From NCBI RefSeq assembly GCF_900094555.1, contig NZ_FMAC01000002.1, positions 310,001 to 374,000 of the forward strand: DNA of 64,000 bases, in the 5' to 3' direction. Under the pieces are notes generated by a model, which searched no databases, was not told the DNA's origin, and saw nothing but the letters and a program-made list of their open reading frames with translations. How positions within the stretch are numbered: position 1 is the stretch's first letter; every line of letters starts with the position of its first letter. Source of the DNA: Martinezella hainanensis (GTDB lineage: Bacteria; Pseudomonadota; Alphaproteobacteria; Rhizobiales; Rhizobiaceae). This document shows positions 48,023-57,882 of this stretch, one piece after another. A program made the position numbers and the translations under genes.

Positions 48023-48124
48023 GCCCCGGTGCCGTTCGAGCACAATTCAGTTGTAACCGGGGGAGAAAACGGTATTTTGACGCCAAATTCGCCCGTCGCG
48101 GCGGAGAAAAAGGACTAGGGACGC

Positions 48125-49171
48125 GTGATCAGAATTTCTCTTGACCTAATGGGTGGCGACTTCGGCCCTGAGGTTGTTGTTCCCGGCGCGGCCAAGGCGC
48201 TGGATAGGCATCCCGATATCACATTCATCATGTACGGACAGAAGGAACGCTGCGAGGCGGTCCTCGGCAAATATCCCAAGCTTCGCGAAAAATCGGTGTT
48301 TCACGAATGCGAAGTTGCCATCAGCATGGATGAGAAGCCGAGCCAGGCGCTTCGCCGCGGCCGCTATGTCTCCAGCATGTGGCGGTCGATCGAGGCTGTA
48401 AAGACGGGCGACGCCGATGTCGTCGTGTCCGCCGGCAACACCGGCGCGCTGATGGCGATGGCGAAATTCTGTCTCCGCACCATGGCCAATATCGAACGTC
48501 CGGCAATCGCTGCGATCTGGCCGACGCTGCGCGGCGAAAGCATCGTGCTCGATGTCGGCGCCACGATCGGGGCCGATGCCCAGCAACTGCTCGATTTCGC
48601 CCTGATGGGCGGCGCCATGGCGCGCGCGCTCTTCGAGATTGAACGCCCGACCGTCGGTTTGCTGAATGTCGGCGTCGAGGAAATCAAGGGCCAGGAAGAA
48701 GTTAAGGACGCCGGCCGTCTTATTCGCGAGGCCAATCTCGAATCGCTTGAATATTCCGGCTTCGTCGAGGGCGATGATATCGGCAAAGGCACCGTCGATG
48801 TCGTCGTCACGGAAGGCTTCTCCGGCAATATCGCGCTGAAGGCCGCCGAAGGCACGGCAAAGCAGATCGGTGCCTATCTGCGCGCCGCCATGTCGCGTAC
48901 GCTGCTTGCGCGCATCGGTTATGTCTTTGCCAAGGGCGCGTTCGACCTGCTGCGCGAAAAGCTCGACCCTAGCAAGGTCAACGGCGGCGTCTTCCTCGGC
49001 CTTAACGGCATCGTCATCAAGAGCCATGGGGGCGCGAATGCCGAAGCCTTCGCAGCTGCCATCGATGTCGGCTATGATATGGCCAAGAATGGGCTCACGC
49101 AGAAAATCGAAAACGATTTGAAGAGATATCATGCCAAACGGCTGCCCCCCATCGGGCCGGAAGCGGCATGA
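48125..49171 (+). CDS. plsX: Phosphate acyltransferase PlsX
   Basis: A 348-residue soluble enzyme that makes acyl-phosphate from acyl-ACP for phospholipid synthesis. [18 protein letters not shown] opens the fold, and [10 protein letters not shown] and [13 protein letters not shown] are core signatures. It uses a GTG start. fabH begins 19 bp after its stop. Confidence 0.95.
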   Translation: MIRISLDLMGGDFGPEVVVPGAAKALDRHPDITFIMYGQKERCEAVLGKYPKLREKSVFHECEVAISMDEKPSQALRRGRYVSSMWRSIEAVKTGDADVVVSAGNTGALMAMAKFCLRTMANIERPAIAAIWPTLRGESIVLDVGATIGADAQQLLDFALMGGAMARALFEIERPTVGLLNVGVEEIKGQEEVKDAGRLIREANLESLEYSGFVEGDDIGKGTVDVVVTEGFSGNIALKAAEGTAKQIGAYLRAAMSRTLLARIGYVFAKGAFDLLREKLDPSKVNGGVFLGLNGIVIKSHGGANAEAFAAAIDVGYDMAKNGLTQKIENDLKRYHAKRLPPIGPEAA

Positions 49172-49190
49172 GAGACGGGGTACAAGCAGA

Positions 49191-50162
49191 ATGATCCGTT
49201 CAATTGTTCGCGGCTTTGGGGCGGCGCTCCCCAAACGCGTCATGACCAATGCCGAGATGGAGCAGGTTGTCGATACGAGCGACGACTGGATCGTTCAGCG
49301 CTCCGGCATCCGTCAACGCTATATCGCCGGTGAAGGTGAAACCACAGCTTCTCTCGGCGAGCAGGCGGCGCGTGCCGCTCTCGCCAACGCAGGGATGACG
49401 CCGGATGATCTCGATCTCATCATCGTTGCCACCTCGACACCGGACAACACCTTTCCGGCAACGGCGGTGAATATCCAGAACCGGCTGGGCATGCATCATG
49501 GCTTCGCCTTCGACGTCCAGGCCGTCTGCACCGGTTTCGTCTATGCGGTAACCACGGCTGACGCCTATATTCGCGGTGGCCTTGCCAAGCGCGTGCTCGT
49601 CATCGGCGCCGAGACATTTTCCCGCATCCTCAATTGGACCGACCGCACGACCTGCGTTCTCTTCGGTGACGGCGCTGGTGCGCTGATCCTTGAAGCCGGC
49701 GAGGGGAGTGGCGCCAATAGTGATCGCGGCGTGCTGACGGCAAGCCTGCGCTCCGATGGCTCCCATAAGGAAAAGCTCTATGTCGACGGCGGCCCGTCCA
49801 CGACGGGAACGGTCGGCGTCCTGCATATGGCGGGCCGTGAAGTGTTCAAGCATGCCGTCGGCATGATTACCGACGTCATTCAGGCCGCATTCGATGCGAC
49901 CGACACCACGCCCGACGATCTCGACTGGCTCGTGCCGCATCAGGCCAATCGCCGCATTATCGATGGTTCCGCCAAGAAGCTCGGAATTGCTCCCGAGAAG
50001 GTTGTGGTCACCGTAGACCTTCATGGCAACACCTCGGCTGCATCCATCCCGCTTGCACTCGCCGTTGCTGCCGGTGACGGACGAATCAAGAAGGGTGACC
50101 TCGTGATGCTGGAGGCCATGGGCGGCGGCTTCACCTGGGGTGCGGTCCTGCTGCGCTGGTAG
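49191..50162 (+). CDS. fabH: Beta-ketoacyl-ACP synthase III
   Basis: A 323-residue condensing enzyme that starts fatty-acid synthesis from acetyl-CoA and malonyl-ACP. The catalytic set is Cys113 (QAVCTGF), His250 (VPHQANRR) and Asn280 ([11 protein letters not shown]), at the family spacing. ATG 49191 is the standard start. It is coupled to plsX by position. Confidence 0.96.
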   Translation: MIRSIVRGFGAALPKRVMTNAEMEQVVDTSDDWIVQRSGIRQRYIAGEGETTASLGEQAARAALANAGMTPDDLDLIIVATSTPDNTFPATAVNIQNRLGMHHGFAFDVQAVCTGFVYAVTTADAYIRGGLAKRVLVIGAETFSRILNWTDRTTCVLFGDGAGALILEAGEGSGANSDRGVLTASLRSDGSHKEKLYVDGGPSTTGTVGVLHMAGREVFKHAVGMITDVIQAAFDATDTTPDDLDWLVPHQANRRIIDGSAKKLGIAPEKVVVTVDLHGNTSAASIPLALAVAAGDGRIKKGDLVMLEAMGGGFTWGAVLLRW

Positions 50163-50269
50163 TGCCACTTCTCTAAAAGCCGTTCCGAACAAGAGCTTGA
50201 CCGCTCGGCGCAACGGCAATAGTCTCGCAAAACTTGAAGAAGATTACGCAGCAATATGGGCGGGGAGCT

Positions 50270-50608
50270 ATGACGGGCAAGACAGTGACGCGCGCAGACC
50301 TGGCGGAGTCGGTATTCCGGAAAGTTGGTCTCTCCAGAACGGAGTCGGCAGAGCTCGTCGAGACTGTGATCGATGAAATTTGCAACGCCATCGTGCGTGG
50401 AGAAACGGTAAAGCTCTCCTCGTTTGCGACATTCCAGGTGCGTGACAAGAATGAGCGCATTGGCCGCAACCCGAAGACCGGCGAGGAAGTGCCGATCTCC
50501 CCGCGGCGTGTCATGACCTTCAAGGCGTCGAACGTCCTCAAGACCCGCATTCTGAAAGCGCATGCGAGCCGCAAGGCGAAGGCCAAGCCGGTAAATCCTG
50601 CCTCCTGA
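50270..50608 (+). CDS. ihfA: Integration host factor alpha subunit
   Basis: A 112-residue HU/IHF-fold protein. It starts [26 protein letters not shown], and the DNA-bending beta arm contains the proline tip [22 protein letters not shown] precedes ATG 50270; an in-frame ATG twelve codons upstream is less likely. The C-terminus has a Lys/Ala tail longer than in E. coli. A MerR gene follows. Confidence 0.93.
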   Translation: MTGKTVTRADLAESVFRKVGLSRTESAELVETVIDEICNAIVRGETVKLSSFATFQVRDKNERIGRNPKTGEEVPISPRRVMTFKASNVLKTRILKAHASRKAKAKPVNPAS

Positions 50609-50838
50609 TTCATCCTTGTGATTTCTGTTTTTGCTCGGCTGTACGCTTTGTCGTGCGGTCGGTTTGGGACGTCTTCCGTGCTGATTTGTCGCCAGCCTGT
50701 GCAGCGGCTGAAGATGTGACTTGAATTTCCGCCGCCAAACCGTTGAAATATGGTGAGTCGTATCATGGTGCGATACGAATGCCGATATCCGCTTTTGCGT
50801 GATCCGGCTAAACGGCGCCGCGGGCGCAGTGCGGGAGT

Positions 50839-51384
50839 ATGATGATGGACAAGAGCCCGGATGCATTTCGCACGATCAGCGAAGTCGCGGAAGACCTTGA
50901 TCTGCCGCAGCATGTCCTACGGTTCTGGGAGACCCGGTTTCCGCAGATAAAGCCGATGAAGCGGGGTGGTGGCAGGCGCTATTATCGCCCTGAAGATGTC
51001 GACCTGCTGAACGGTATCCGCCATCTGCTCTACGATCATGGCTATACGATCAAGGGTGTGCAGAAGCTCCTGAAGACCAACGGCAACAAGTTCGTCATTG
51101 CGGTCGGGCATGGCGATCTGGCCAGTGTGGAAGCGCTTGCCGCTGCGCAGGAGCCCGCGACCGTCGAGCCCCGTGTCGCCTCTGCCAATTCCGACGAAGA
51201 TCAAATCGTCGGCCGCGCCAAAGCGCCGATCAGTCGCCGCTTCTTCAATTTCGTCAGCGGTGATGACGGTGTGCCTGATGTCTCAATCGGCAAATCGAGC
51301 GTCGGCAAGGAGGATCGGGCTTTGCTTCAGGAGACGCTTTACGATCTCCTGGAATGCAAGCGCCTCCTCGATCAGGTGCGATAA
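50839..51384 (+). CDS. MerR-family transcriptional regulator
   Basis: A 181-residue regulator. The MerR HTH is at about 11-75 ([48 protein letters not shown]). The C-terminal part has no recognisable metal-binding Cys pattern, so it is not a metal sensor of the MerR/CueR type. It follows ihfA in many alphaproteobacteria. MMM gives three adjacent start choices. Confidence 0.87.
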   Translation: MMMDKSPDAFRTISEVAEDLDLPQHVLRFWETRFPQIKPMKRGGGRRYYRPEDVDLLNGIRHLLYDHGYTIKGVQKLLKTNGNKFVIAVGHGDLASVEALAAAQEPATVEPRVASANSDEDQIVGRAKAPISRRFFNFVSGDDGVPDVSIGKSSVGKEDRALLQETLYDLLECKRLLDQVR

Positions 51385-51742
51385 GGCAGCCCGTACGCAT
51401 TGGGGCCGCACGCGTTGGGGATTGCGTGCTGACGCGCATTGTATTTCGCAATCCATACAACCTTGGAGCGGATTCTCCGGTCCGGAGTCTATATTGGGTA
51501 TGTTTGGCCCGTTCGGTTGTCATTGCGACAGGTGCGTGACATTTTTGTCACGTCCGCCACCCTTCTGCGTTGTAAAAATTAGTTCGGCAGCCTTATTAAC
51601 TTGCTGTGGCAAGGTCACGGGTTCAGTTTGACGGCGAAGCTTATTGCTTCGCCCTGTTTGAGGGGAACAGTCAGGCTATGGAGGGGCACGTTGTTGTCTG
51701 CCGGGAGACTCCATCTCTGACGTATAGTCGAATGGAGACACC
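51385..51742 (+). promoter_or_regulatory. Long leader and promoter region of ropA
   Basis: This 358-bp stretch has no gene. CGTGACA (51535-51541) and TGTCACG (51546-51552) form an 18-bp dyad around TTTT. GGCGAAGC and GCTTCGCC (51633-51653) form a stable hairpin about 90 bp before the start codon. The second could be a leader element or the terminator of a short RNA; the first looks like an operator. Confidence 0.55.
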
Positions 51743-52846
51743 ATGAACATCAAGAGCCTTCTTCTTGGCTCCGCCGCTGCAATTGTTGCAGCGAGCGCCG
51801 CCCATGCCGCCGACGCTATTGTAGCCGCCGAACCCGAGCCGCTTGAATATGTCCGTATCTGCGATGGATACGGCACAGGCTATTTCTATATTCCCGGTAC
51901 CGAAACCTGCCTGAAGATCGGTGGAAAGGTTCGCACGGAGGGCGAGTGGTATGACGCCTATAATCCGCGCAGCAAGGTTGGCACGCTCTGGCATGAGCGT
52001 GTGGAGCTTAATGTCGATACGGCGACCGACACTGAATATGGTCCGTTGAAGACCAACACCATCTTCCGCTGGGAGTGGAATGATGGGGGCGCAACCTCCG
52101 CCAAGTTGCTGTTCGCCAACATCAGCCTCGGCGGCTTCACAGTTGGCAAACTCGACTCTCAGTACAATCTTTACGTGGGCTATGCGGGTGATGTCGTCAA
52201 CGACGACGTCATCTATGACGGTCCGTACGAATTGAACCAGCTGACCTACAAGTATGATACCGGCAACGGTTTTTCGGCTGTGATCTCGCTTGAAGATTCA
52301 AACTCCACTTCCGACGGCGAGGCTTCCTACGGTGCCAGCTGGTGGACGGACGACAAATCCAACCACTACGCTCCCGATGTCGTTGCCGGTCTTGGCTACA
52401 CGACCGAGAACTGGGGCATCAAGGTCGTCGGCGGTTATGACTCCATCGTTGAGGAAGGTGCCATCAAGGCTCGTCTCGATGCCAAATTTGGCGGCGTGGA
52501 AGCCTTTCTGATGGGTGGCTGGAATACCGATGGCGACAAGCTGAACAAATATGCCGGCACCAACCAGGATATCTCAGCCTGCACGACCTCGAGCGGCACC
52601 AACGCGGCCAAGTGCGGCTGGGGTGACTGGGCGCTCTGGGGCGGTGTCGGCGTTCCGGTCAACGACAAGCTGAAGTGGAATCTGCAGCTTGCCTACACAG
52701 ACTCGAAGATGTTCGAAGCGACCACAAACCTCAAGATCTATCCGGTCAAGGATTTCCTGGTCGAGCCGGAACTCACCTATGTGCATTACGACTACATCAA
52801 GGATGATACGGTCGCCGGCATCCTTCGTTTCGAACGGAACTTCTGA
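51743..52846 (+). CDS. ropA: Porin (RopA/Omp2b family)
   Basis: A 367-residue outer-membrane porin. Signal peptide 1-22 ends AHAAD. The mature protein opens VRICDGYGTGYFYIPGTETCLKIGGKVR with the conserved Cys pair, then amphipathic strands of a 16-stranded barrel, and ends in Phe (LRFERNF). It forms a diffusion channel for small solutes. Rhizobia often have several copies; this one stands before a group of small secreted proteins. Two hairpins follow. Confidence 0.92.
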   Translation: MNIKSLLLGSAAAIVAASAAHAADAIVAAEPEPLEYVRICDGYGTGYFYIPGTETCLKIGGKVRTEGEWYDAYNPRSKVGTLWHERVELNVDTATDTEYGPLKTNTIFRWEWNDGGATSAKLLFANISLGGFTVGKLDSQYNLYVGYAGDVVNDDVIYDGPYELNQLTYKYDTGNGFSAVISLEDSNSTSDGEASYGASWWTDDKSNHYAPDVVAGLGYTTENWGIKVVGGYDSIVEEGAIKARLDAKFGGVEAFLMGGWNTDGDKLNKYAGTNQDISACTTSSGTNAAKCGWGDWALWGGVGVPVNDKLKWNLQLAYTDSKMFEATTNLKIYPVKDFLVEPELTYVHYDYIKDDTVAGILRFERNF

Positions 52847-52856
52847 TCGAAAATAC

Positions 52857-52882
52857 GCCCGCAGTCTCGACGGGCTGCGGGC
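52857..52882 (+). terminator. Hairpin after ropA
   Basis: GCCCGCAG and CTGCGGGC form an 8-bp stem just after the stop. It lacks a T-run and may protect the 3' end. Confidence 0.6.
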
Positions 52883-52898
52883 ATACAAATCGGATATG

Positions 52899-52926
52899 AA
52901 GGCCCTGTCATTGAGCGGGGCCTTTT
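52899..52926 (+). terminator. ropA terminator
   Basis: AAGGCCC and GGGCCTT form a stem followed by TTCATTTT, 53 bp after the ropA stop. Confidence 0.8.
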
Positions 52927-53097
52927 CATTTTGCGCTAACCTGCTATCCGCCTGTTAAGCACGATGCCATCCTTGCGTGCAGTTTTGCCACGGTTTGACG
53001 GATTTTCGCGCGGGGCTTGATAAGGTTGGCTTGCTAAAGCTTACCTTTGGCTGTATTTCGCTTTCCCGGGGTTGTATCCTAAATTGCCGGAGGGAAT

Positions 53098-53427
53098 ATG
53101 CGCATACGTGCCACAATGGCGGCGAGCCTTGTCGCTATATCAACCATTCTATCGAGCTGTCAGACGCCGCAGGAATCTGCGATGAACGCAGAAATGACCT
53201 GCCAGTCGCAAGGGTTCCGCCCGGGAACGCAGCGTTACAATCGCTGCGTCGGCGCGACTTATCAGTCCAATCGTGCCCAGGCGCAACAGGCGGAAAACCA
53301 GGCCGCTGCTCTGGCTGCGGCCGGTATTATCGGCGGCGTTCTCGTCGGCGCCGCTGTCAGCGATAATCATCATCATCGCGGCTATTACGGCCGTCCCTAT
53401 TATCGCCGCTGCTATCGCTGCTGGTAA
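53098..53427 (+). CDS. Small Gly-zipper lipoprotein
   Basis: A 109-residue protein. The lipobox LSSC gives Cys21 as lipidation site. The middle is Gln/Ala-rich and has a hydrophobic glycine-zipper stretch (AAAGIIGGVLVGAAVSD), then a His/Tyr/Arg-rich tail ending RRCYRCW. It may insert in or lie against the outer membrane. GGAGGG precedes the start. The function is unknown; similar short rhizobial proteins are usually annotated as hypothetical. Confidence 0.75.
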   Translation: MRIRATMAASLVAISTILSSCQTPQESAMNAEMTCQSQGFRPGTQRYNRCVGATYQSNRAQAQQAENQAAALAAAGIIGGVLVGAAVSDNHHHRGYYGRPYYRRCYRCW

Positions 53428-53504
53428 GCGTGGCTTCCATCTTGATTACATCATGCTCCGTCGGCTTGTGCTGGCGGAGTTTTGTTTTCAAGCGTAACGA
53501 GCAG

Positions 53505-53765
53505 TTAGTCTGGCGGGCTCATTTCCTGGCGGTTGACGAGTTTCAGGCTTCGGTCTGGCTGGACGATGTAGGTCTCCTCGACTTCCTGGCCCCATTGGTT
53601 TGTGAAGTGGTGCTGGAATTGCGATCCGGGAGGCGATTTCGTCAGTTTCATTTGCGGCTGGCCGCCATAGGTGATGCTGCCCGGGATGGGCTGTATCGAT
53701 TCGGTCGTGTTACACGCAGAAAGCAGCGGTGCGCACAACAGGAGAGTCATTATATAGGGCTTCAT
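53505..53765 (-). CDS. Small lipoprotein
   Basis: An 86-residue protein. The lipobox LLSAC gives Cys18. The mature part has GSITYGGQPQMKLTKSPPGSQFQHHF and ends MSPPD; it has no known domain. ATG 53765 is chosen because the signal peptide starts there; an in-frame start sixteen codons upstream would put a charged segment before it. Confidence 0.7.
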   Translation of the reverse strand: MKPYIMTLLLCAPLLSACNTTESIQPIPGSITYGGQPQMKLTKSPPGSQFQHHFTNQWGQEVEETYIVQPDRSLKLVNRQEMSPPD

Positions 53766-53940
53766 TGCTTTGGCTTTCCGCCCACTTTCCGTCTTGCGAA
53801 ATCCGTCGCACAATAAAGACGGAAGGGCATCTATGAGTGTGGCTCCAAATCTCTATATACAGATAATGACGGCGTGCTCGGCAGCAAGGTTGTTGTGCGG
53901 ATTTACTTGATGGCGCCGCCGGATTTCGAAGGAGTCGCAT

Positions 53941-54339
53941 ATGTTTACGATTGCGAGATCGATAACTGCCGCAGGCTTTGGTCTTTTGCTGGCGGCCGGT
54001 GTCGCCATGCCGGCGAATGCCATCACGATGCCGACCTTGACCGTGCCTGCAACCGAACAGTCGGACATCATTCAGGTTCGCGATCACGGCCATTGGCATC
54101 ACCACCATAATCGTTGGGGCAGCGGCCATCGGCTGCATGGCAATGATAGTTACTACGACGACGATTCGGACAGTGGCGTGCTCTTCAAATCTTTCGTGAC
54201 CGGCACTCTGTTCAACAGACAGGGCTCGCAGAGTTATTACAGTGGCCATGCGCGTGATTGTGCAAGCCGCTACCGCTCGTACCGCGCCTCCGATAACACC
54301 TATCAGCCGAGCCACGGACCGAGACAGGTGTGCCGCTGA
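53941..54339 (+). CDS. BA14K-family protein
   Basis: A 132-residue exported protein. Signal peptide 1-27 ends PANA. A His-rich stretch (HGHWHHHHNRW) could bind metal. The C-terminal BA14K motif HARDCASRYRSYRASDNTYQPSHGPRQVC has its two cysteines. The family includes a Brucella immunoreactive protein with lectin-like activity. Position in a group of small envelope proteins fits a surface role. Confidence 0.85.
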   Translation: MFTIARSITAAGFGLLLAAGVAMPANAITMPTLTVPATEQSDIIQVRDHGHWHHHHNRWGSGHRLHGNDSYYDDDSDSGVLFKSFVTGTLFNRQGSQSYYSGHARDCASRYRSYRASDNTYQPSHGPRQVCR

Positions 54340-54425
54340 ACGGCAACTTTTTCTGAGCAAGCCAACACTTTTCGCTTGCGTCGGGAAACGCTAAACTCTA
54401 AACGAAACAAGCCGTTTCGGCAGGT

Positions 54426-54502
<77 letters not shown>

Positions 54503-54538
54503 TTTATCTCCTTGAACTCCCAATCGAATTTCTGAAAA

Positions 54539-55234
54539 TCAGCTACACCAGGATGTCGCCTGGCCGGTCCAGCGGCGTGCCAGGCCTTCTGACACCATTT
54601 GGTCGCCGAGCGAGCGCCCCGCGCGCATGGCAATTCGCAGCTTGCCGCCATTCGGGTCGTCGCGACGGCTGCTGCCGGAAAGCACGAAGCTTCCATCGTT
54701 GAGAATGGCCTGCAAGCGCAGTTTCGCGGCCACGCCTCTCTGTCTCTCGCTCGGGCAGCGCGCGGTACCGGCATCCGGCACATCGATATCGGCCAACTGA
54801 ATGCGGATGCCATCCTGCCAGAAGGTATTGCCATCGACGACGCAATTCGTGCCCGAGCCGGCGCCGCACAGCACGAAACGACCGCCGGACTGTGCCCGCA
54901 AGCTGGGTATGGGTCGTTCAACCGGTATCTTGTTGATCGGCATCGCCACGGGAATGGCCACGGGCGGCACCGGCAGGGTGGATGTCGTGCGCGGCTCCGA
55001 AGTGACCGCCGCCGTCTTTATCTGCGGTTTTGCCGCCGGCACTGGCGTCTCCCGGGCCATATGCGGCATGCCGGCGACTGCACCGGCATGAGCCAGCATT
55101 GACGGCATATCCTTGCGATGTTGATAGGCGTATATGCCGGCTACTGTCGCCAGGCCGACAACACCCCATAGCCACATCGAATTGCCCGCCTTGGACTGCG
55201 GCTTGCGCCGCGTGCGTCGTTTCGCTTTCGCCAT
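54539..55234 (-). CDS. Membrane-anchored SNase-like protein
   Basis: A 231-residue protein. A basic N-terminus is followed by one membrane helix (about 20-36), a Pro/Val-rich linker and a C-terminal thermonuclease-like OB fold (about 130-225), with IRIQLADIDVPDAGTARCPSERQRG and GRSLGDQMVSEGLARRW. Active-site arginines of true SNase are not clearly all present, so activity is uncertain. The nuclease part would face the periplasm. It ends 36 bp from the tRNA. Confidence 0.75.
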   Translation of the reverse strand: MAKAKRRTRRKPQSKAGNSMWLWGVVGLATVAGIYAYQHRKDMPSMLAHAGAVAGMPHMARETPVPAAKPQIKTAAVTSEPRTTSTLPVPPVAIPVAMPINKIPVERPIPSLRAQSGGRFVLCGAGSGTNCVVDGNTFWQDGIRIQLADIDVPDAGTARCPSERQRGVAAKLRLQAILNDGSFVLSGSSRRDDPNGGKLRIAMRAGRSLGDQMVSEGLARRWTGQATSWCS

Positions 55235-55327
55235 GGTATCGTCCCTCAATTGCGAGGGGGATTATCGCCGCGATTTCTTACCGATCCGTTGGCTTTGGCG
55301 GAGATCATGAACTGCGATGGGGCAGGG

Positions 55328-55723
55328 CTACTTCGCCGCCGTTGTCGGCGGCTTCAGTTTCACCGACATCGTCACCTGTCCATTGATGGAAAGTCTCGTA
55401 CCGCGATTGTCGAGATTGTTGACCGAGGTATTGCTGGACAGAGCACTGATCTCGCAGGCATCGGCGATCGTGTCGAGCAGGGTGGTGCAGCTGCTTGCGG
55501 CAATCTTGTAGAAGGATTTCAAGGCCTTCTCCTGCTGCTCCTCGCTGTCGCCGTCCGCCACGGGATAGGAGATTGATATTCCCGATTGCACAGAAATATA
55601 TCCTTCGGGCGGCTGGCGAGGATTGCGCAGCGGGAGGTTAGAAAAATTCTGTGCGGCAGCCGGCAGGGCCAAGCCGGCAAGCGCCAGGCTAAGAGCAGTC
55701 CGGATCAGAAGTCTGGTCATCAT
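55328..55723 (-). CDS. Exported protein of unknown function
   Basis: A 131-residue protein I do not recognise. Signal peptide 1-24 ends LPAAA before Gln-Asn. The mature part has SYPVADGDSEEQQEKALKSFYKIAASSCTTLLDTIADACEI, with two cysteines that may pair, and a C-terminal strand-like NGQVTMSVKL. It starts with tandem ATGs; GTGCCTCC on the forward strand gives a GGAGGCAC site. It stands alone in a small secreted-protein region. Confidence 0.7.
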   Translation of the reverse strand: MMTRLLIRTALSLALAGLALPAAAQNFSNLPLRNPRQPPEGYISVQSGISISYPVADGDSEEQQEKALKSFYKIAASSCTTLLDTIADACEISALSSNTSVNNLDNRGTRLSINGQVTMSVKLKPPTTAAK

Positions 55724-55960
55724 TGTGCCTCCGTTTTTCCGCTTATCGCAGATGCGGATAAAGGCTTGGTGATGCACTAACTTAAAATTGTACCTTCGAT
55801 CGAAATTTCCGTAAAATTTGCGAATCAGAAATGTATCACGCTGAAATGCTTCCTTGCCAACCCCGTATGCAAGGCGCATAGTCCAGCTCTGTCGTCGGGA
55901 ATAAAACGGGTGCCGGCGAAGTACTGCGTGCTTCTGCCCGACGGACAATGAGACGCGCAA

Positions 55961-56173
55961 ATGCTGGACACACCTATCCATCCACGAGACCTGCCGCTGT
56001 TTTCCGATGATCTGGATCGCCTTGAGAAGGTTCTGGACATCGTCTGCAAGGATCGTGGCATGAACCCTCGCAGCCTTGAGGCCGAACGTCTGGGCGCGCT
56101 GATTATTCAGCTTTATCGCCAGGGCGTGAAGGACGATGCGAAGCTGCTCGCGCTTGCACGGGCTTATTTCTGA
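55961..56173 (+). CDS. Small conserved-looking cytoplasmic protein
   Basis: A 70-residue protein without signal peptide or membrane segment, predicted to be mostly helical (LDRLEKVLDIVCKDRGM, EAERLGALIIQLYRQGVKDDAKLLALARAYF). Codon use looks like that of neighbouring real genes. The function is unknown. There is no clear ribosome site, so the start could be internal. Confidence 0.6.
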   Translation: MLDTPIHPRDLPLFSDDLDRLEKVLDIVCKDRGMNPRSLEAERLGALIIQLYRQGVKDDAKLLALARAYF

Positions 56174-56399
56174 CGCATCTGCGTTTTTTTATGGCCGAAA
56201 ATCTAATCGATTTAAGCTGATTTCACATAGCTGCAATGATGCTTTGTGCCTGTTCGAAGCGGACCGGCCTCCCTATATCTGCTGCGTTGCACAAAGAGAT
56301 TCGATTTCTCGATGTCACTGATTCTGGAAAGGAACAGTGCGCGCCAGCCTGCAGCGGAAGAAAAACCGACCGCGGCTGACGTGGATAGAAAGGTCCATA

Positions 56400-57419
56400 A
56401 TGAATTTTAAAGTTCCGAGCCGGCTTCGCCGCTTGCTTGTCGATTCCGTCGAGCTGCCGCAGCTCAAGTTTCCGATGACGCAGCCGCTGTCTCAGCCGTC
56501 GCGCCGTCGCGTTTCCACGCGTCCGTCGCCGCAGCGGCTGACGGAAGTTTTGTGGTTCGGCCGCAATCCCGGCAATCTGCGCATGCTCGAATATGTGCCG
56601 CCGGGCGTAAAGGGGCCTATGCCGCTCGTCGTCGTCCTGCATGGCTGTCATCAGAATGCCGAGGATTTCGATCGCGCCAGCGGCTGGACGGCGCTTGCCC
56701 GCCAGCATGGATTTGCCGTGCTTTATGCGGAGCAAAAGGCTTCGAACAACCCGAATCTCTGTTTCAACTGGTTTCGCCCGAGCCTGGTCACGCGCGACCG
56801 CGGTGAACTCGGCTCTATCAGAGAAATGATCGATTTCAGCCGCCGCCTGCATGCGATCGACGATAGCAGGATTTTTGTCATGGGCCTCTCGGCCGGTGGC
56901 GCTGTGGCAGCCGCATTGCTCGCAACCTATCCGGAAGTGTTTGCCGCAGGCGCCATCATCGGCGGCCTGCCTTTCGGCGCTGCCCGTGACGCGATGTCGG
57001 CGCTTGACGTCATGAAGCGCGGCTCAAGCCGCCCGGCTGAAAAATGGGGCGAGCTCGTTCGCGAAGTTTCCCCCGAAGCTGCTCGCTATCCGGTCGTCTC
57101 CATCTGGCATGGCGATGCCGATGATGTCGTGTCCTTTGCCAATGCGGAGGCATCCGTCGCGCAATGGCTGGCTGCCCGTGAGCGCCCGCGCACCAAGGGC
57201 CGGCTGCGTCTTTTCGAAGGCGGCGAGCGGCGCGAATGGCGCGACGACTATGGTCATATGATTCTGGAGCTGGTGACGCTGAACGATTTCGGGCACGGTC
57301 TGCCGGTTGGCCCCATTGTTGAAGGCTGGGAGCCGGCAAACAACACGGAACGCTACATCCTGCCAGCTGCCCTTTCGGCGCCTGAAGAGCTTGTCAAAAA
57401 CTGGAATCTTGCGGCCTGA
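56400..57419 (+). CDS. PHB depolymerase-like esterase
   Basis: A 339-residue alpha/beta hydrolase of the short-chain PHB-depolymerase (LpqC) group. The oxyanion segment is VVLHGCHQNAEDFDRASGW, the nucleophile Ser164 is in GLSAGG, and HGDADDVV (from His237) carries the acid residue, with the catalytic His near DDYGHMIL. No signal peptide is seen, so it may act on intracellular poly-hydroxybutyrate or other esters. The start MNFKVPSRLRRLL fits the family; an in-frame ATG 21 codons upstream exists. Confidence 0.85.
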   Translation: MNFKVPSRLRRLLVDSVELPQLKFPMTQPLSQPSRRRVSTRPSPQRLTEVLWFGRNPGNLRMLEYVPPGVKGPMPLVVVLHGCHQNAEDFDRASGWTALARQHGFAVLYAEQKASNNPNLCFNWFRPSLVTRDRGELGSIREMIDFSRRLHAIDDSRIFVMGLSAGGAVAAALLATYPEVFAAGAIIGGLPFGAARDAMSALDVMKRGSSRPAEKWGELVREVSPEAARYPVVSIWHGDADDVVSFANAEASVAQWLAARERPRTKGRLRLFEGGERREWRDDYGHMILELVTLNDFGHGLPVGPIVEGWEPANNTERYILPAALSAPEELVKNWNLAA

Positions 57420-57527
57420 GATAGGCCGGCCAATGCTGCCTGGCGATTTTGCGATAGCGGCTTGTTAACGGCCCGACGGTCTGAAATGCAGGGAGCGGTC
57501 CTTGGAGATCGCGACCTGCTCTAGCCA

Positions 57528-57818
57528 TCAATCGTCATTGGTGGCATTCAGGTTTTCCGGCCGAATGCCGTCATTTTCAGACCATTGTTTGAAGCGAATG
57601 CCGGGGCCGCCCACGCCGTCGCTGCCACCGGCGAGGAAAAGTACGCCGTGGTTTTCGAGGACGGAACGAACCGTCGCAAGTGCCCTCATGTCCGCTGAAC
57701 CGTCACCTGTTTCCAGTGCTTCGATTGTCGAAACCGGGAGTTTGCTCTCGCTGGCGAGCGTTTCCACCGTCAGTCCGAGCATGGCGCGCGCGCCGCGCAA
57801 TTGTGCTGAAGTAATCAT
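57528..57818 (-). CDS. XRE-family DNA-binding protein
   Basis: A 96-residue regulator. Residues about 5-60 are a Cro/CI helix-turn-helix (LRGARAMLGLTVETLASESKLPVSTIEALETGDG). The rest has ATVRSVLENHGVLFLAGGSDGVGGPGIRF, a tail common in short rhizobial XRE proteins. It lies between the esterase and the polysaccharide cluster and could control either, but no operator was identified. Confidence 0.82.
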   Translation of the reverse strand: MITSAQLRGARAMLGLTVETLASESKLPVSTIEALETGDGSADMRALATVRSVLENHGVLFLAGGSDGVGGPGIRFKQWSENDGIRPENLNATNDD

Positions 57819-57882
57819 AAGTTAAGTCTATCGCATCGGCTCGAAAAGCGGAACCGATTTCGAATGAAAATCGCGTGCAGAT

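Noticed and set aside
51633..51653. Firm sRNA call before ropA
   Set aside because: A hairpin is visible, but no promoter or T-run supports an independent small RNA.
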